Below the pieces are notes generated by a model. That model saw only the letters and a list, made by a program, of their open reading frames with translations, made no database searches and was not told the DNA's origin. This document shows positions 9,529-17,978 of a stretch of 64,000 nt of DNA, piece after piece. Source of the DNA: Comamonas sp. (lineage in GTDB: Bacteria; Pseudomonadota; Gammaproteobacteria; Burkholderiales; Burkholderiaceae_C). The number at the start of each line of letters is the position of its first letter. The stretch's first letter is position 1. The translations under genes were made by a program, and so were the position numbers. The DNA lies in contig JAJPEQ010000005.1 of NCBI GenBank assembly GCA_021166775.1, positions 118,911 through 182,910 of the forward strand. The letters run 5' to 3'.

Positions 9529-11328
9529 CTACGGCTGGCGGGCCCACCAGGTGTCCACCACCCACATCTCGCCCGGCGAGTACGGCGGCACCACGTCGGG
9601 ACGCGCCAGGCGCCAGGCGTCGTACACCATGCGATGCGTGCTCGCATACCACTGCGGGATCAGGTAGTGCTCGGCCGCGATGATGCGGTCCAGCGCGTGG
9701 CAGGCGGGCAGCATCTGAGCCAGCGTTCTGGCCGAGACCATGGCGCGGATGACGGCATCGACGGCCGGGTTCTTCACCCCGGCGAAGTTGCCCGAATCTT
9801 CCTGGTCGGCCGCCTGGCTGCCAAAGAGGTCGGCGAACTCCTGCCCCGGATTGTTCGTACCCTGGAAGGCGAGCGTGGTGATGTCGAAGTCGAACTTCTG
9901 CAGCCGCTGCTGGTACAGCGCGAAATCGACCGAGCGGTAGTTGAGCGTGATGCCCAGCCGGGCCAGGTTGCGCTGCCACGAGAAGATGGTGCGCATGCCG
10001 CCTTCGCTGCTGTCTATGTATTCGAGTACGAAGGGCTCGCCCTGCGCATTTCTGAGCACACCGTCCTTCACCTCCCAGCCCGCTTCCTTCAGGAGCTGTT
10101 GGGCCAGGCGCAGGTGCTCGCGCAGCGCCATCGCATCGGGCGTGACGGGCGGCTGCACCATGGGGCCGAAGGTGGCCTCGGGCAGCTGCGCGCGCCACGG
10201 ATCGAGCAGCACCAGCTCGGCGGGCGTGGGCTCGCCCTGCGTCTGGCAGCGCGTGTTGCCGAAGAGGCCCTGCACGCGCTGGTACGCCCCGTAGAACAGG
10301 TGGCTGTTCATCCATTCGTAGTCGAACGCCAGGCCGAGCGCGCGGCGCACGCGCAGGTCCTGGAGCAGCGGGCGGCGGGTGTTGAGCACGTAGCTCTGAA
10401 AGCCCGCGGGCAGCTTGTTCCTGAACTCGGTCTTGACCAGCTCCCCGGTCGCGAAGCGCTTGCCATTGACGCGCCGCGCCCAGTCGCCGGCGCTGAAAAA
10501 CCGCATCAGGTCGAATTCGCCCGCCTTCAGCGCCTCCAGGCGCGCGGTGTTGTCCTTGTAGATCTTGACCAGGATGCGGTCGAAGTTGGCCGTGCCCTTG
10601 CGCACCGGCAAGTCGCGCGCCCAATACTGGGGGTCGCGCACGTAGGTGATGTCCTTGCCGAAATTCACCGGGCCTATCCTGTACGGCCCGCTGCCGATGG
10701 GCGTGTCCGTCACCACCTGGTCGAAGGTCTTGCCCGCGCCCCAGGCGCGGCTGAACACGGGCAGGCCGCCGACGGTAAGCGGCAGCTCGCGATTGGGCGC
10801 CTTGAAGCGAAAACGCACCGTGCGTTCGTCCAGCACGTCGCAGCCGGCCACCTCGTAGAGCATGGTCTTGTAGCCGGGCGAGACGTAGGGGCCCACCAGC
10901 GTGTCGTAGCTGTACTTCACGTCCTGCGCCGTGACGGGCGAGCCATCGTGAAAGCGCGCCTCGGGCCGCAGGCGGAAGGTGGCGGAGAGGCCGTCGGCCG
11001 CCACGCTCACGTCCTCGGCCAACAGCCCGTAGCCGGTGGCGGTCTCGTCCAGCGAGCCGGTGAGCAGCGTGTCGAACATCAGCTGCGACAGGTAGGCCGG
11101 GGCGCTGCCGCGGATGGTGAAGGGGTTGTATTTGTCGAAGGTGGAAGCGCGCGAATTGCTCACCAGGCGCAACTCGCCGCCCTTGGGCGCGTCCGGATTC
11201 ACATAGGGAAAGTGCGTGAAATCGGCCGGCTCCTTCACGTCGCCCCAGAGCGCGTAGGCATAGTCGGCGCGCACGGGCAGCACCGCCGCCAGACAGGCGC
11301 CGAGCAGGAAGAGTCGCAAACCTCGCAT
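9529..11328 (-). CDS. yejA: YejA-like periplasmic peptide-binding protein of the Yej ABC importer
   Basis: This 599-residue extracellular solute-binding protein of family 5 delivers peptides to YejBEF. A Sec signal peptide, [21 protein letters not shown], is shown by its basic start, hydrophobic core and cleavage after VRA. The YejA-specific N-terminus [20 protein letters not shown] follows, then family-5 motifs such as YGLLAEDV and [20 protein letters not shown] chose ATG 11328; an in-frame ATG 15 bases upstream would only lengthen the signal peptide. It is divergent from fabI with 44 bp between the starts. In most genomes it is contiguous with yejBEF, but here it is separated by about 6.4 kb of LysR-dabBA-DUF808. 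Confidence 0.93.
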   Translation of the reverse strand: MRGLRLFLLGACLAAVLPVRADYAYALWGDVKEPADFTHFPYVNPDAPKGGELRLVSNSRASTFDKYNPFTIRGSAPAYLSQLMFDTLLTGSLDETATGYGLLAEDVSVAADGLSATFRLRPEARFHDGSPVTAQDVKYSYDTLVGPYVSPGYKTMLYEVAGCDVLDERTVRFRFKAPNRELPLTVGGLPVFSRAWGAGKTFDQVVTDTPIGSGPYRIGPVNFGKDITYVRDPQYWARDLPVRKGTANFDRILVKIYKDNTARLEALKAGEFDLMRFFSAGDWARRVNGKRFATGELVKTEFRNKLPAGFQSYVLNTRRPLLQDLRVRRALGLAFDYEWMNSHLFYGAYQRVQGLFGNTRCQTQGEPTPAELVLLDPWRAQLPEATFGPMVQPPVTPDAMALREHLRLAQQLLKEAGWEVKDGVLRNAQGEPFVLEYIDSSEGGMRTIFSWQRNLARLGITLNYRSVDFALYQQRLQKFDFDITTLAFQGTNNPGQEFADLFGSQAADQEDSGNFAGVKNPAVDAVIRAMVSARTLAQMLPACHALDRIIAAEHYLIPQWYASTHRMVYDAWRLARPDVVPPYSPGEMWVVDTWWARQP

Positions 11329-11372
11329 GCGACAATTCTGCACTGAACCACCGCACCATCAGGAGAACAACA

Positions 11373-12173
11373 ATGGGTTTTCTCGCAGGCAAGAAGCTGC
11401 TCATCACGGGCGTGCTGTCCAACCGCTCCATCGCCTACGGCATCGCGCGCGCCTGCCACCAGCAAGGCGCGCAGCTGGCCTTCAGCTACGTGGGCGAGCG
11501 CTTCAAGGAGCGCATCACCGAGTTCGCGGCCGAATTCGGCTCCACGCTGGTGCTCGACTGCGACGTGGGTGACGATGCGCAGATCGAGCGGCTCTTCGCC
11601 GATCTGCACGCCGCCTGGGGCACGTTCGACGGCTTCGTGCACAGCATCGGCTTTGCGCCGCGCGAAGCGATCGCGGGCAACTTCTTCGACGGTCTCTCGC
11701 GCGAGAACTACCGCATCGCGCACGACATCAGCGCCTACAGCTTCGCGGCGCTGGCCAAGGCGGCGCTGCCCTACCTGAACGACCAGTCGGCGCTGCTCAC
11801 GCTCACCTACCTGGGCTCGCTGCGCAGCATTCCCAACTACAACACCATGGGCCTGGCCAAGGCCTCGCTCGAAGCCAGCGTGCGCTACCTGGCCGAAGCG
11901 ATGGGCCGCACCGAGGACGGCCGGGCGATCCGCGTCAACGGCATTTCGGCCGGGCCGATCAAGACGCTGGCGGCCAGCGGCATCAAGGATTTCGGCAAGC
12001 TGCTCTCGCGCGTGGCCGACGCCGCGCCGCTGCGCCGCAACGTGACGATCGAGGACGTGGGCAACGTCGCCGCCTTCCTGCTGAGCAACCTGGCCAGCGG
12101 CATGACGGCCGAGATCACCTATGTGGACGCGGGCTTCAGCCAGACCGCGGGCCTGTCGGCCGATCAGGTCTGA
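11373..12173 (+). CDS. fabI: Enoyl-[acyl-carrier-protein] reductase (NADH) FabI
   Basis: FabI reduces trans-2-enoyl-ACP with NADH in the last step of each fatty acid elongation cycle, in the cytosol. The 266-residue sequence has the FabI-type Rossmann start [20 protein letters not shown] and the FabI catalytic set Y146, Y156 and K163 (LTYLGS, then [14 protein letters not shown]), with the same numbering as the Escherichia coli enzyme. AGG AGA precedes the ATG at a good distance. It is divergent from yejA and convergent with the CheV-like gene, whose stop is only 13 bp away. It is the type inhibited by triclosan and isoniazid-class FabI inhibitors. Confidence 0.97.
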   Translation: MGFLAGKKLLITGVLSNRSIAYGIARACHQQGAQLAFSYVGERFKERITEFAAEFGSTLVLDCDVGDDAQIERLFADLHAAWGTFDGFVHSIGFAPREAIAGNFFDGLSRENYRIAHDISAYSFAALAKAALPYLNDQSALLTLTYLGSLRSIPNYNTMGLAKASLEASVRYLAEAMGRTEDGRAIRVNGISAGPIKTLAASGIKDFGKLLSRVADAAPLRRNVTIEDVGNVAAFLLSNLASGMTAEITYVDAGFSQTAGLSADQV

Positions 12174-12186
12174 GTCTGATCCGCGC

Positions 12187-13176
12187 TCAGGCCGCCACCG
12201 TGGCGGCCGCGCTGTCCGCCAAGGCCGTGCGGATGGCCTGGGCGAGTTCTGCCGCCTCGAACTTGGCGACATAGCCATTGGCACCGACCTTCTGAACCAG
12301 CCCCTCATTGGTCGTGCCCGTAAGCGACGAATGGATCAGCACCGGCAAACCGGCAAAGCGCGTGTCCTGCTTGATGTTGCGCGTGAGCGTGAAGCCATCC
12401 ATCTCGGGCATTTCCAGGTCGGTCAGCACGAGCCCGACCTTGTCGAGGATGGACTTGCCCTCGGCCTTGGCCTGTTCGGCCAGCGCGTTCAGCCGCTCCC
12501 ACGCCTCCTTGCCCGACTTGACGATCTCGTAGGGCGCCGCCAACCCCTTGAGCTCCTGCTCCAGCAGCGAACGCGCGACGAAGGAGTCATCGGCGGCAAG
12601 CACGATGGACTCGCCCTTCATGCGCACCTTGGCGCCCAGTTTCTTGCCATCCACGGCGTGGCGGTCCTTTTCGGGGGTGATCATCTGCACGATGGCCTCG
12701 ACGTCCAGCACCTGCGCCAGACGCTGCTGGCCACTGCCATCGTCCTCGAGCCGCGCAAAGCTCGTCACCAGCGACTTGGAATTGCCGCTGGCTTCCGCGG
12801 GGATCACCTGCTTCCAGTCCAGGCGCGCGATGTCTTCCACCGACTCGACCGCAAAGGCCTGGATGCTGCGGCCGTACTCGGTCACCAGCAGAATGTTGAG
12901 CCCCGTCTCAGGCGTGCAGCCGACCATGGCCGGCAGATCGAACACGGGGATCACCTGCCCGCGCAGGTTCACCACGCCCAGCGAGAGCTTGTCCGCCCCC
13001 ACCACCGGCGTGATCGTGGGCATGGCCATGATCTCGCGAATCTTGAAGACGTTGATGCCAAACAGCTCGGACTGGCCCAGCGCCTTGTCCTTGCCCAGGC
13101 GAAACATCAGCATTTCGAACTTGTTCGAACCGGCCAGGTTGGCGCGCTCATCGATTTCAGACTGGGACTTTGCCAT
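12187..13176 (-). CDS. cheV: CheV-like chemotaxis coupling protein (CheW domain plus receiver)
   Basis: This 329-residue cytoplasmic protein has an N-terminal CheW-like domain (about 15-175, with FGINVFKIREIMAMPTITPV and GVVNLRGQVIPVFDLP) and a C-terminal response-regulator receiver (about 205-320). The phospho-acceptor is D253 in LVLTDLEMPEMDG. The acidic pair is in LAADDSF, the Ser/Thr in LIHSSLT and the Lys in GYVAKFEA. All receiver residues are present, so phosphorylation by CheA is expected. CheV links chemoreceptors to CheA and adapts signalling. ATG 13176 has a strong GGAGG ribosome binding site. It is an orphan here: no cheA, cheW or receptor gene lies nearby. It sits 107 bp downstream of the flavoprotein gene on the same strand. 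Confidence 0.92.
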   Translation of the reverse strand: MAKSQSEIDERANLAGSNKFEMLMFRLGKDKALGQSELFGINVFKIREIMAMPTITPVVGADKLSLGVVNLRGQVIPVFDLPAMVGCTPETGLNILLVTEYGRSIQAFAVESVEDIARLDWKQVIPAEASGNSKSLVTSFARLEDDGSGQQRLAQVLDVEAIVQMITPEKDRHAVDGKKLGAKVRMKGESIVLAADDSFVARSLLEQELKGLAAPYEIVKSGKEAWERLNALAEQAKAEGKSILDKVGLVLTDLEMPEMDGFTLTRNIKQDTRFAGLPVLIHSSLTGTTNEGLVQKVGANGYVAKFEAAELAQAIRTALADSAAATVAA

Positions 13177-13283
13177 GTGAGGTCCTCCAGCGCCCGTGGT
13201 GGCGCGGTACGCGGCCATTCTATAAGTTTGCACGCGGATGTCGGCGGTCATTTCCGCGGCGCCGCGCGGCGCGTCAGGGCGGT

Positions 13284-14540
13284 TCAAACCGTTCGGCCTG
13301 CCTCGATCCAGCGCACCGCGCCCTGCCCGGCCGCGCGGCCCGTGGCCATGCAGGCGGTGAGCAGATAGCCGCCGGTGGGCGCCTCCCAATCAAGCATCTC
13401 GCCCGCGCAGAAGACGCCCGGCAGGCGGCTCGGCATCAAGCGGGCGTCCAGGTCTTCAAAGCGCACGCCACCCGCGGTGCTGATGGCCTCCGCAATCGGC
13501 CGCGCGGCCACCAGGGTCAGGGGCAAGGCCTTGATGGCGGCGGCCAGCCGCGCCGCATCGTGCACGCCCTCCTTGCCAAGCTGTTCATGCAGCAGCGCCA
13601 TCTTGATGCCCTGCAGCCCCAGGCGGCTCTTGAGGTGGCTGGCCACACTGCGCGCGCCACGCGGATGCAGGACGGCCGAGCGCACCTGCTCGGGTGAACG
13701 ATCGGGCAGCAGGTCCAGGTGCGGGGTCACCTCGCCTTGCGCCTCGATGGCGTCGCGCAGCAGGGCCGAGGCGGCGTAGATCAGGCTGCCTTCCACCCCG
13801 CTGGCCGTGACGACGAATTCACCGCGCCGGTCGAACCCCGCGCAGCGCAGCGCCACGGTCTTGAGCGGCTGGCCGGCATGGCGCTCGGCAAAAAAGGGCG
13901 ACCAGCCGGGCGAGCCGTCCGGCCTGCGCACGTCAAAGCCGCAGTTGGCGCTTTTCAGCGGCGCCACCGGCACGCCTTTTTCCTCCAGCAGCGGCACCCA
14001 GGCCGCGTCCGAGCCCAGGCGCGGCCAACTCGCCCCGCCCAGGGCCAGTACCACGGCACGCGCCGTGACGCGCACCTCGCCCTGGGGCGTGGTCATCCGC
14101 AGTGCCCCATCATTCGCCCAGCCGGTGAAGCGATGGCGCACGTGCCAGCGCACCCCCTGGGCATGCAGGCGCTGCAGCCAGGCGCGCAGCAGCGGCGCGG
14201 CCTTCATGTCGGCCGGAAACACACGGCCCGAGCTGCCGACGAAGGTGCGTGCGCCCAGTTCATCGGCCCAGGCGCGCAGCTCGCGCGCGCCGAACCTGCG
14301 CAGCAGGGGCGCGAGCTGCGGCTCACGCGCGCCAAAGCGGGCGAGAAAGCGCGGCTCGGGCTCGGAATGCGTGAGGTTCAGCCCGCCGCGCCCCGCGAGC
14401 AGGAACTTGCGCCCGAGCGAGGGCATGGCGTCGAAAACGCGCACGGCGACGCCCGCCTGCGCGGCCACTTGCGCGGCCATGAGGCCGGCGGGGCCGCCGC
14501 CGATCACGGCAAGATCACAGGCAAGGTCTTTTTCAGGCAC
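13284..14540 (-). CDS. HI0933/YhiN-type FAD-dependent flavoprotein (TIGR03862-like)
   Basis: This is a 418-residue cytosolic flavoprotein of the HI0933/YhiN/BaiN family. The N-terminal FAD-binding dinucleotide motif is AVIGGGPAGLMAAQVAA, followed by the family motif GRKFLLAGRGGLNLTHSEP. The middle shows VLALGGASWPRLGSDAAW and the C-terminus GVFCAGEMLDWEAPTGGYLL, the second FAD contact. The reaction is not established for this branch. BaiN-type members reduce enone bile acids, and others have been linked to tRNA or peptide chemistry only by context. The context here, between a CheV-like gene and an AddA-like gene, gives no clue. Confidence 0.88.
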   Translation of the reverse strand: MPEKDLACDLAVIGGGPAGLMAAQVAAQAGVAVRVFDAMPSLGRKFLLAGRGGLNLTHSEPEPRFLARFGAREPQLAPLLRRFGARELRAWADELGARTFVGSSGRVFPADMKAAPLLRAWLQRLHAQGVRWHVRHRFTGWANDGALRMTTPQGEVRVTARAVVLALGGASWPRLGSDAAWVPLLEEKGVPVAPLKSANCGFDVRRPDGSPGWSPFFAERHAGQPLKTVALRCAGFDRRGEFVVTASGVEGSLIYAASALLRDAIEAQGEVTPHLDLLPDRSPEQVRSAVLHPRGARSVASHLKSRLGLQGIKMALLHEQLGKEGVHDAARLAAAIKALPLTLVAARPIAEAISTAGGVRFEDLDARLMPSRLPGVFCAGEMLDWEAPTGGYLLTACMATGRAAGQGAVRWIEAGRTV

Positions 14541-14642
14541 GGCAGAGTCGCAAAGTTCAGAAAGAGGAGCCGTTGGCTTCGCAGTACGGCAAGGTCCGGT
14601 TCATGTCGCGCCGGGGTGGTTCGTTCGCTGCCGAGGGATTCA

Positions 14643-17600
14643 TCACACCATTTTTCCATCGCTCGTCAGAAAGGACACCCGCACCGCATGCCCCGGGTAA
14701 AGGCTCTGGACGGCGTCGCGGTAGCGCTGCAGCTGCGCACGCAGAGTGTCGTCGCGTTCGGGGTGCGTGGCGCTTTTGTAGTCGAGCACCCACCAGGCCT
14801 CGGGGTCGGTGGCACAGGCGCGGCGGTGCACCAGGCGATCGATGCGCAGGCGCTCGCCCCGGTGGATCAGCTCCACCTCGTTGAAGGCCTCGAGCACCTC
14901 GACCTCGGACCAGGCCCAGGCGGCTTCGCCCGTGAGTATGCAGCGGGCCATGGCCTCGGCCTGCGCGCTCTGCTCGGCGCTCAAGGCATAGCGTTGCCTC
15001 GCATGCGCCACGCGCTCGCTGCGCCAGCCTCCCGCAAGCTCACCCGCATGCTCCAGCAGCCAGTGCATGGCCTGGCCGATGCGCGAGACGTCGCTGTCGG
15101 GCGTTGCTTCTATCTGCATAGCTGATAGCGCTTGTTCGGCAGCCGCCAGAGGCTGATTTTCTTTACAGATTTCTTCGCCTCTGCCCGCTCCCGCGGGAGC
15201 AGGGGGCAGGGTCGGGATCGTGAACGTCTGCCGCGCAGGCTGCGCCGTGGCAGCAGTCTCGGGGGCATCGAGTGCCTGGGCCAGCGGCTCGATCCGCTGC
15301 CACCACGTTCCGCTGCTGGTCTGATAGGGCTCGAAGCCCGAGAGCACGAGGCGCGTGCGTGCGCGGGTCATGGCGACGTACAGGGCGTTGAGTTCTTCGC
15401 GCGCCTGGGCGGCGGCTTCCTCCTGCGCCAGCGTCTGAACGCTCGCGGGCGGTGCGCTGCCCTTGGCCAGAAAGACCAGCCGGCGGGGCGCGGGCGCATC
15501 GCCCGGCCAGTCGATCAGCACCTCGGGCGTGGCGCGGGCCTTCAGACCGCTGGCGCTGTCGAGCAGCAGCACCTCGGCAGCCTCCAGCCCCTTGGCGCCG
15601 TGCACGGTGAGCAGGCGCACGGCCTCGGGCGCGGCGTGGCGCGGCAGCGGCAAGGGCTGACGGCGCAGCGCGTGCAGCCACTGGTAGGCGGTGAGAAAGC
15701 GCCCACCCTGTACGTCGAGCGCGGCCGAGAGCAGCGCGCGCAGCTGGCGCAGCACGTGCGCGCGCTCGGGCGGCGGCGCGGCGGCGGCAAAGCGCGCGAG
15801 CACATCGCCCCGGTGATAGATGGCCTGCAGCGCGTCGTGCGGCGGCAGGCTCAGCAACCAAGCGCGGTATTGAGCCAAATTGGCCGCCAACGCTTGCCCG
15901 TCCTGCGTCTGCAGCTCTGTTGTTGGGAGCACATCCAACCACGCCGGGCGCGGCTCGCCTGCGGCGCGCACGGCCAGCGCGATGCGCGCGAGGTCTTCAT
16001 CGCCGCAGCCAAAGAGCGGTGACTTGAGCGCGCGCGCCAGCATCAGATCGTGCCCCGGCGAGACCAACGCATCGACGAGCGCCAGCACGTCGAGCACCGC
16101 GGGCTGCTCGGTCAGCAGGCTTTTGTCCGGCTGTTCGCAGGCGACGCCGAGCGCGCGCAGTTCGGCCTGCAGCACGATGAGCGGCTCACGCTTGCGCGCC
16201 AGCACCATGATCTCTTCGGGCGCGACGCCCGCGGCGATGCGCGCGGCCACCCAGCGCGCGGCCTGGCGGCATTCGAGCGTGCGCAGGGTTTCCTCGACCT
16301 CCAGGCGCGGCGTGGCGAGGCTGTCGCGCCACGCGAGCTCCGGCGCCTGTGCCCGGGCCGCCCGGGGCGGGCGCGGGGTCAGGGGCAGCGCCTGCGCGCC
16401 GCCCTCGTCCGTGGATTCGGTGGTGTGCGCGCGAAAGCCGCTGAATTCACCCCCCTGCTGCGCCTGCTGCATCACCGCATTGACGACGTCCAGCACGCCG
16501 GGCGCGTTGCGCCGCGTGTGGTCGGTGGCCAGGCAGGCACCGCCGAGCGCCTGCACGACGAAGTCGCGCGCGGCGGCGAACACCTTGGGATCGGCGCGGC
16601 GAAAGCGATAGATGCTCTGCTTGGGGTCGCCGACGATGAAGACGCTGGGCGCCACCTGCCCGCCGCCCGCGCCCGCGTAGCCCGAGAGCCAGGCGTGCAG
16701 TGCCTGCCACTGCAGCGGGTTGGTGTCCTGGAATTCGTCGATGAGCAGGTGGCGCGTGCGTGCATCGAGCCGCTCCTGCACCCAGGCGGACAACTCGTGA
16801 TCGGCCAGCAGGCGCATGGCCGCGCGCTCGACGTCGTTCATGTCCACCCAGCCGCGCTCGCGCTTGAGCGTGGCGAAACACTCGGTCAGCACGCGCGTGA
16901 GGCGGGTCATGCGCTGCTGGTGCAGGCGCGCCTGTTGCTGCTCCCGCGCCGCGAGCACGGCCAGCACCTCCTGCTGCGCCGCGCGCACCGGCGCCATGCC
17001 CGGCATGTTCTTGCCGAAGGCGCGCGGCTCGCCTTTTTGCGTGAGCAGCGCCTCCTGCACCCCATCGAAGTCGCCGCTGTGCACGGCGGCGAGCAATTTC
17101 CTGCCGCACTCGGCAAAGGTTCTGGCGGCGGGAAGGAGTGCTTGTGCGGCTTCATGAAGCAACGCCTGGCCCGCAGCGCGCACGAGCAGCCAGTCGCTCG
17201 GCTGCGCCACGCCTGCCATGCGCGGGAACACCGCATCGAAATCGGGCACCGCGTCCTGCACCGGCGCGGCTTCGTCGGCCAGCGCGAACTCGGTGCGCCG
17301 CGTCAGCGCCGTACGCAGCGCCTCGTGCGCTTGCGTGCGGCCCAGCGTGGTCACCAGCGCCGCGTAATCCTCGCGCAGCGCCTCATGCCCGGCCACTTCG
17401 TGCAGAAAGGGGCGCCAGACGTCGGCCACGGCCTGCGCCTCGTCTTCCAGCAGCTCGTAGCCCGCGGGCAGTCCCAGATCGGCGAGCACCGACAGCGGCG
17501 CCGTCTGCAAAAGCGCGGCAAACCATCCGTGAAAGGTGCGGATCTGCACCGGGCGGCCTTGGGCAAGCAGTGTTTCATATAAATTTTGTAGCTGCTCACG

Positions 17601-17978
17601 CTTTTCCAGAGCCAATTCTGGCGCTATTCCTCTTGCAACCAACTCGCCCCGTAGGCGCTCGTGCCACGCGGCTTCGGTCTCAGCCGGTCGGCCTGCTTGC
17701 AGGTCCGCGGGGCGAGGCCGGGCAAAGTCCTGCAGCCACTGGCGCAGCCGCTCGCGCATTTCGCCCGCGGCCTTCTTCGTGAAGGTGATCGCCAGAATCT
17801 CGTGCGGCGCGCAGCCATCGAGCAGCGCCCGCAGCATGCGCGAGACCAGCATCCAGGTCTTGCCCGCGCCGGCGCAGGCTTCCACCACCACGCTGCGGCG
17901 CGGATCGCACGCCACGGCATAGAACGCCTCGCGGGTGCAGGGCACGCCATCGAGCTGATAGGCAGCCCATTCACTCAT
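14643..17978 (-). CDS. addA: AddA-like UvrD-family helicase/nuclease for double-strand break repair
   Basis: This 1111-residue UvrD/RecB-type superfamily 1 helicase has a C-terminal nuclease domain. Walker A is EACAGAGKT at residues 33-41, motif Ia is ITFTKKAAGEMRERL, motif II is LLIDEFQDTNPLQWQ, then GDPKQSIYRFRRADP, TVHGAKGLEAAEVLLLD and YVAMTRARTRLVLSG. The nuclease motif at the end is WVLDYKSATHP. With its partner upstream it should process DNA ends for RecA loading, as AddAB/RexAB does in place of RecBCD. ATG 17978 overlaps the partner's stop by 8 bp, so the two are translationally coupled. Two copies of the dispersed ATAGCTG repeat lie inside it in frame, at about 15118-15161 and 17581-17627. 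The addA symbol is by architecture, not by close orthology. Confidence 0.88.
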   Translation of the reverse strand: MSEWAAYQLDGVPCTREAFYAVACDPRRSVVVEACAGAGKTWMLVSRMLRALLDGCAPHEILAITFTKKAAGEMRERLRQWLQDFARPRPADLQAGRPAETEAAWHERLRGELVARGIAPELALEKREQLQNLYETLLAQGRPVQIRTFHGWFAALLQTAPLSVLADLGLPAGYELLEDEAQAVADVWRPFLHEVAGHEALREDYAALVTTLGRTQAHEALRTALTRRTEFALADEAAPVQDAVPDFDAVFPRMAGVAQPSDWLLVRAAGQALLHEAAQALLPAARTFAECGRKLLAAVHSGDFDGVQEALLTQKGEPRAFGKNMPGMAPVRAAQQEVLAVLAAREQQQARLHQQRMTRLTRVLTECFATLKRERGWVDMNDVERAAMRLLADHELSAWVQERLDARTRHLLIDEFQDTNPLQWQALHAWLSGYAGAGGGQVAPSVFIVGDPKQSIYRFRRADPKVFAAARDFVVQALGGACLATDHTRRNAPGVLDVVNAVMQQAQQGGEFSGFRAHTTESTDEGGAQALPLTPRPPRAARAQAPELAWRDSLATPRLEVEETLRTLECRQAARWVAARIAAGVAPEEIMVLARKREPLIVLQAELRALGVACEQPDKSLLTEQPAVLDVLALVDALVSPGHDLMLARALKSPLFGCGDEDLARIALAVRAAGEPRPAWLDVLPTTELQTQDGQALAANLAQYRAWLLSLPPHDALQAIYHRGDVLARFAAAAPPPERAHVLRQLRALLSAALDVQGGRFLTAYQWLHALRRQPLPLPRHAAPEAVRLLTVHGAKGLEAAEVLLLDSASGLKARATPEVLIDWPGDAPAPRRLVFLAKGSAPPASVQTLAQEEAAAQAREELNALYVAMTRARTRLVLSGFEPYQTSSGTWWQRIEPLAQALDAPETAATAQPARQTFTIPTLPPAPAGAGRGEEICKENQPLAAAEQALSAMQIEATPDSDVSRIGQAMHWLLEHAGELAGGWRSERVAHARQRYALSAEQSAQAEAMARCILTGEAAWAWSEVEVLEAFNEVELIHRGERLRIDRLVHRRACATDPEAWWVLDYKSATHPERDDTLRAQLQRYRDAVQSLYPGHAVRVSFLTSDGKMV
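15118..15161 (-). repeat. Dispersed ATAGCTG-family repeat copy inside addA
   Basis: ATAGCTGATAGCGCTTGTT (15118-15136) is followed by GGCTGATTTTC (15151-15161). It is coding: the minus strand reads KENQPLAAAEQALSAMQIEA. It is the best match to the core. Confidence 0.75.
17581..17627 (-). repeat. Second dispersed ATAGCTG-family repeat copy inside addA
   Basis: TTTTGTAGCTGCTCACGCTT (17584-17603) is followed by CCAGAGCCAATTCTGGCGCT. On the minus strand it is read in frame as LALEKREQLQNLYETL. It is AT-richer than the gene around it. Confidence 0.65.

Noticed and set aside
9634..11346. A 570-codon plus-strand frame opposite yejA
   Set aside because: Antisense shadow of yejA with the same compositional bias and no ribosome binding site or domain.
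14541..14642. A short peptide frame (MNRTLPYCEANGSSF) between the flavoprotein and addA-like genes
   Set aside because: Fifteen codons without a recognisable ribosome binding site or conservation evidence.
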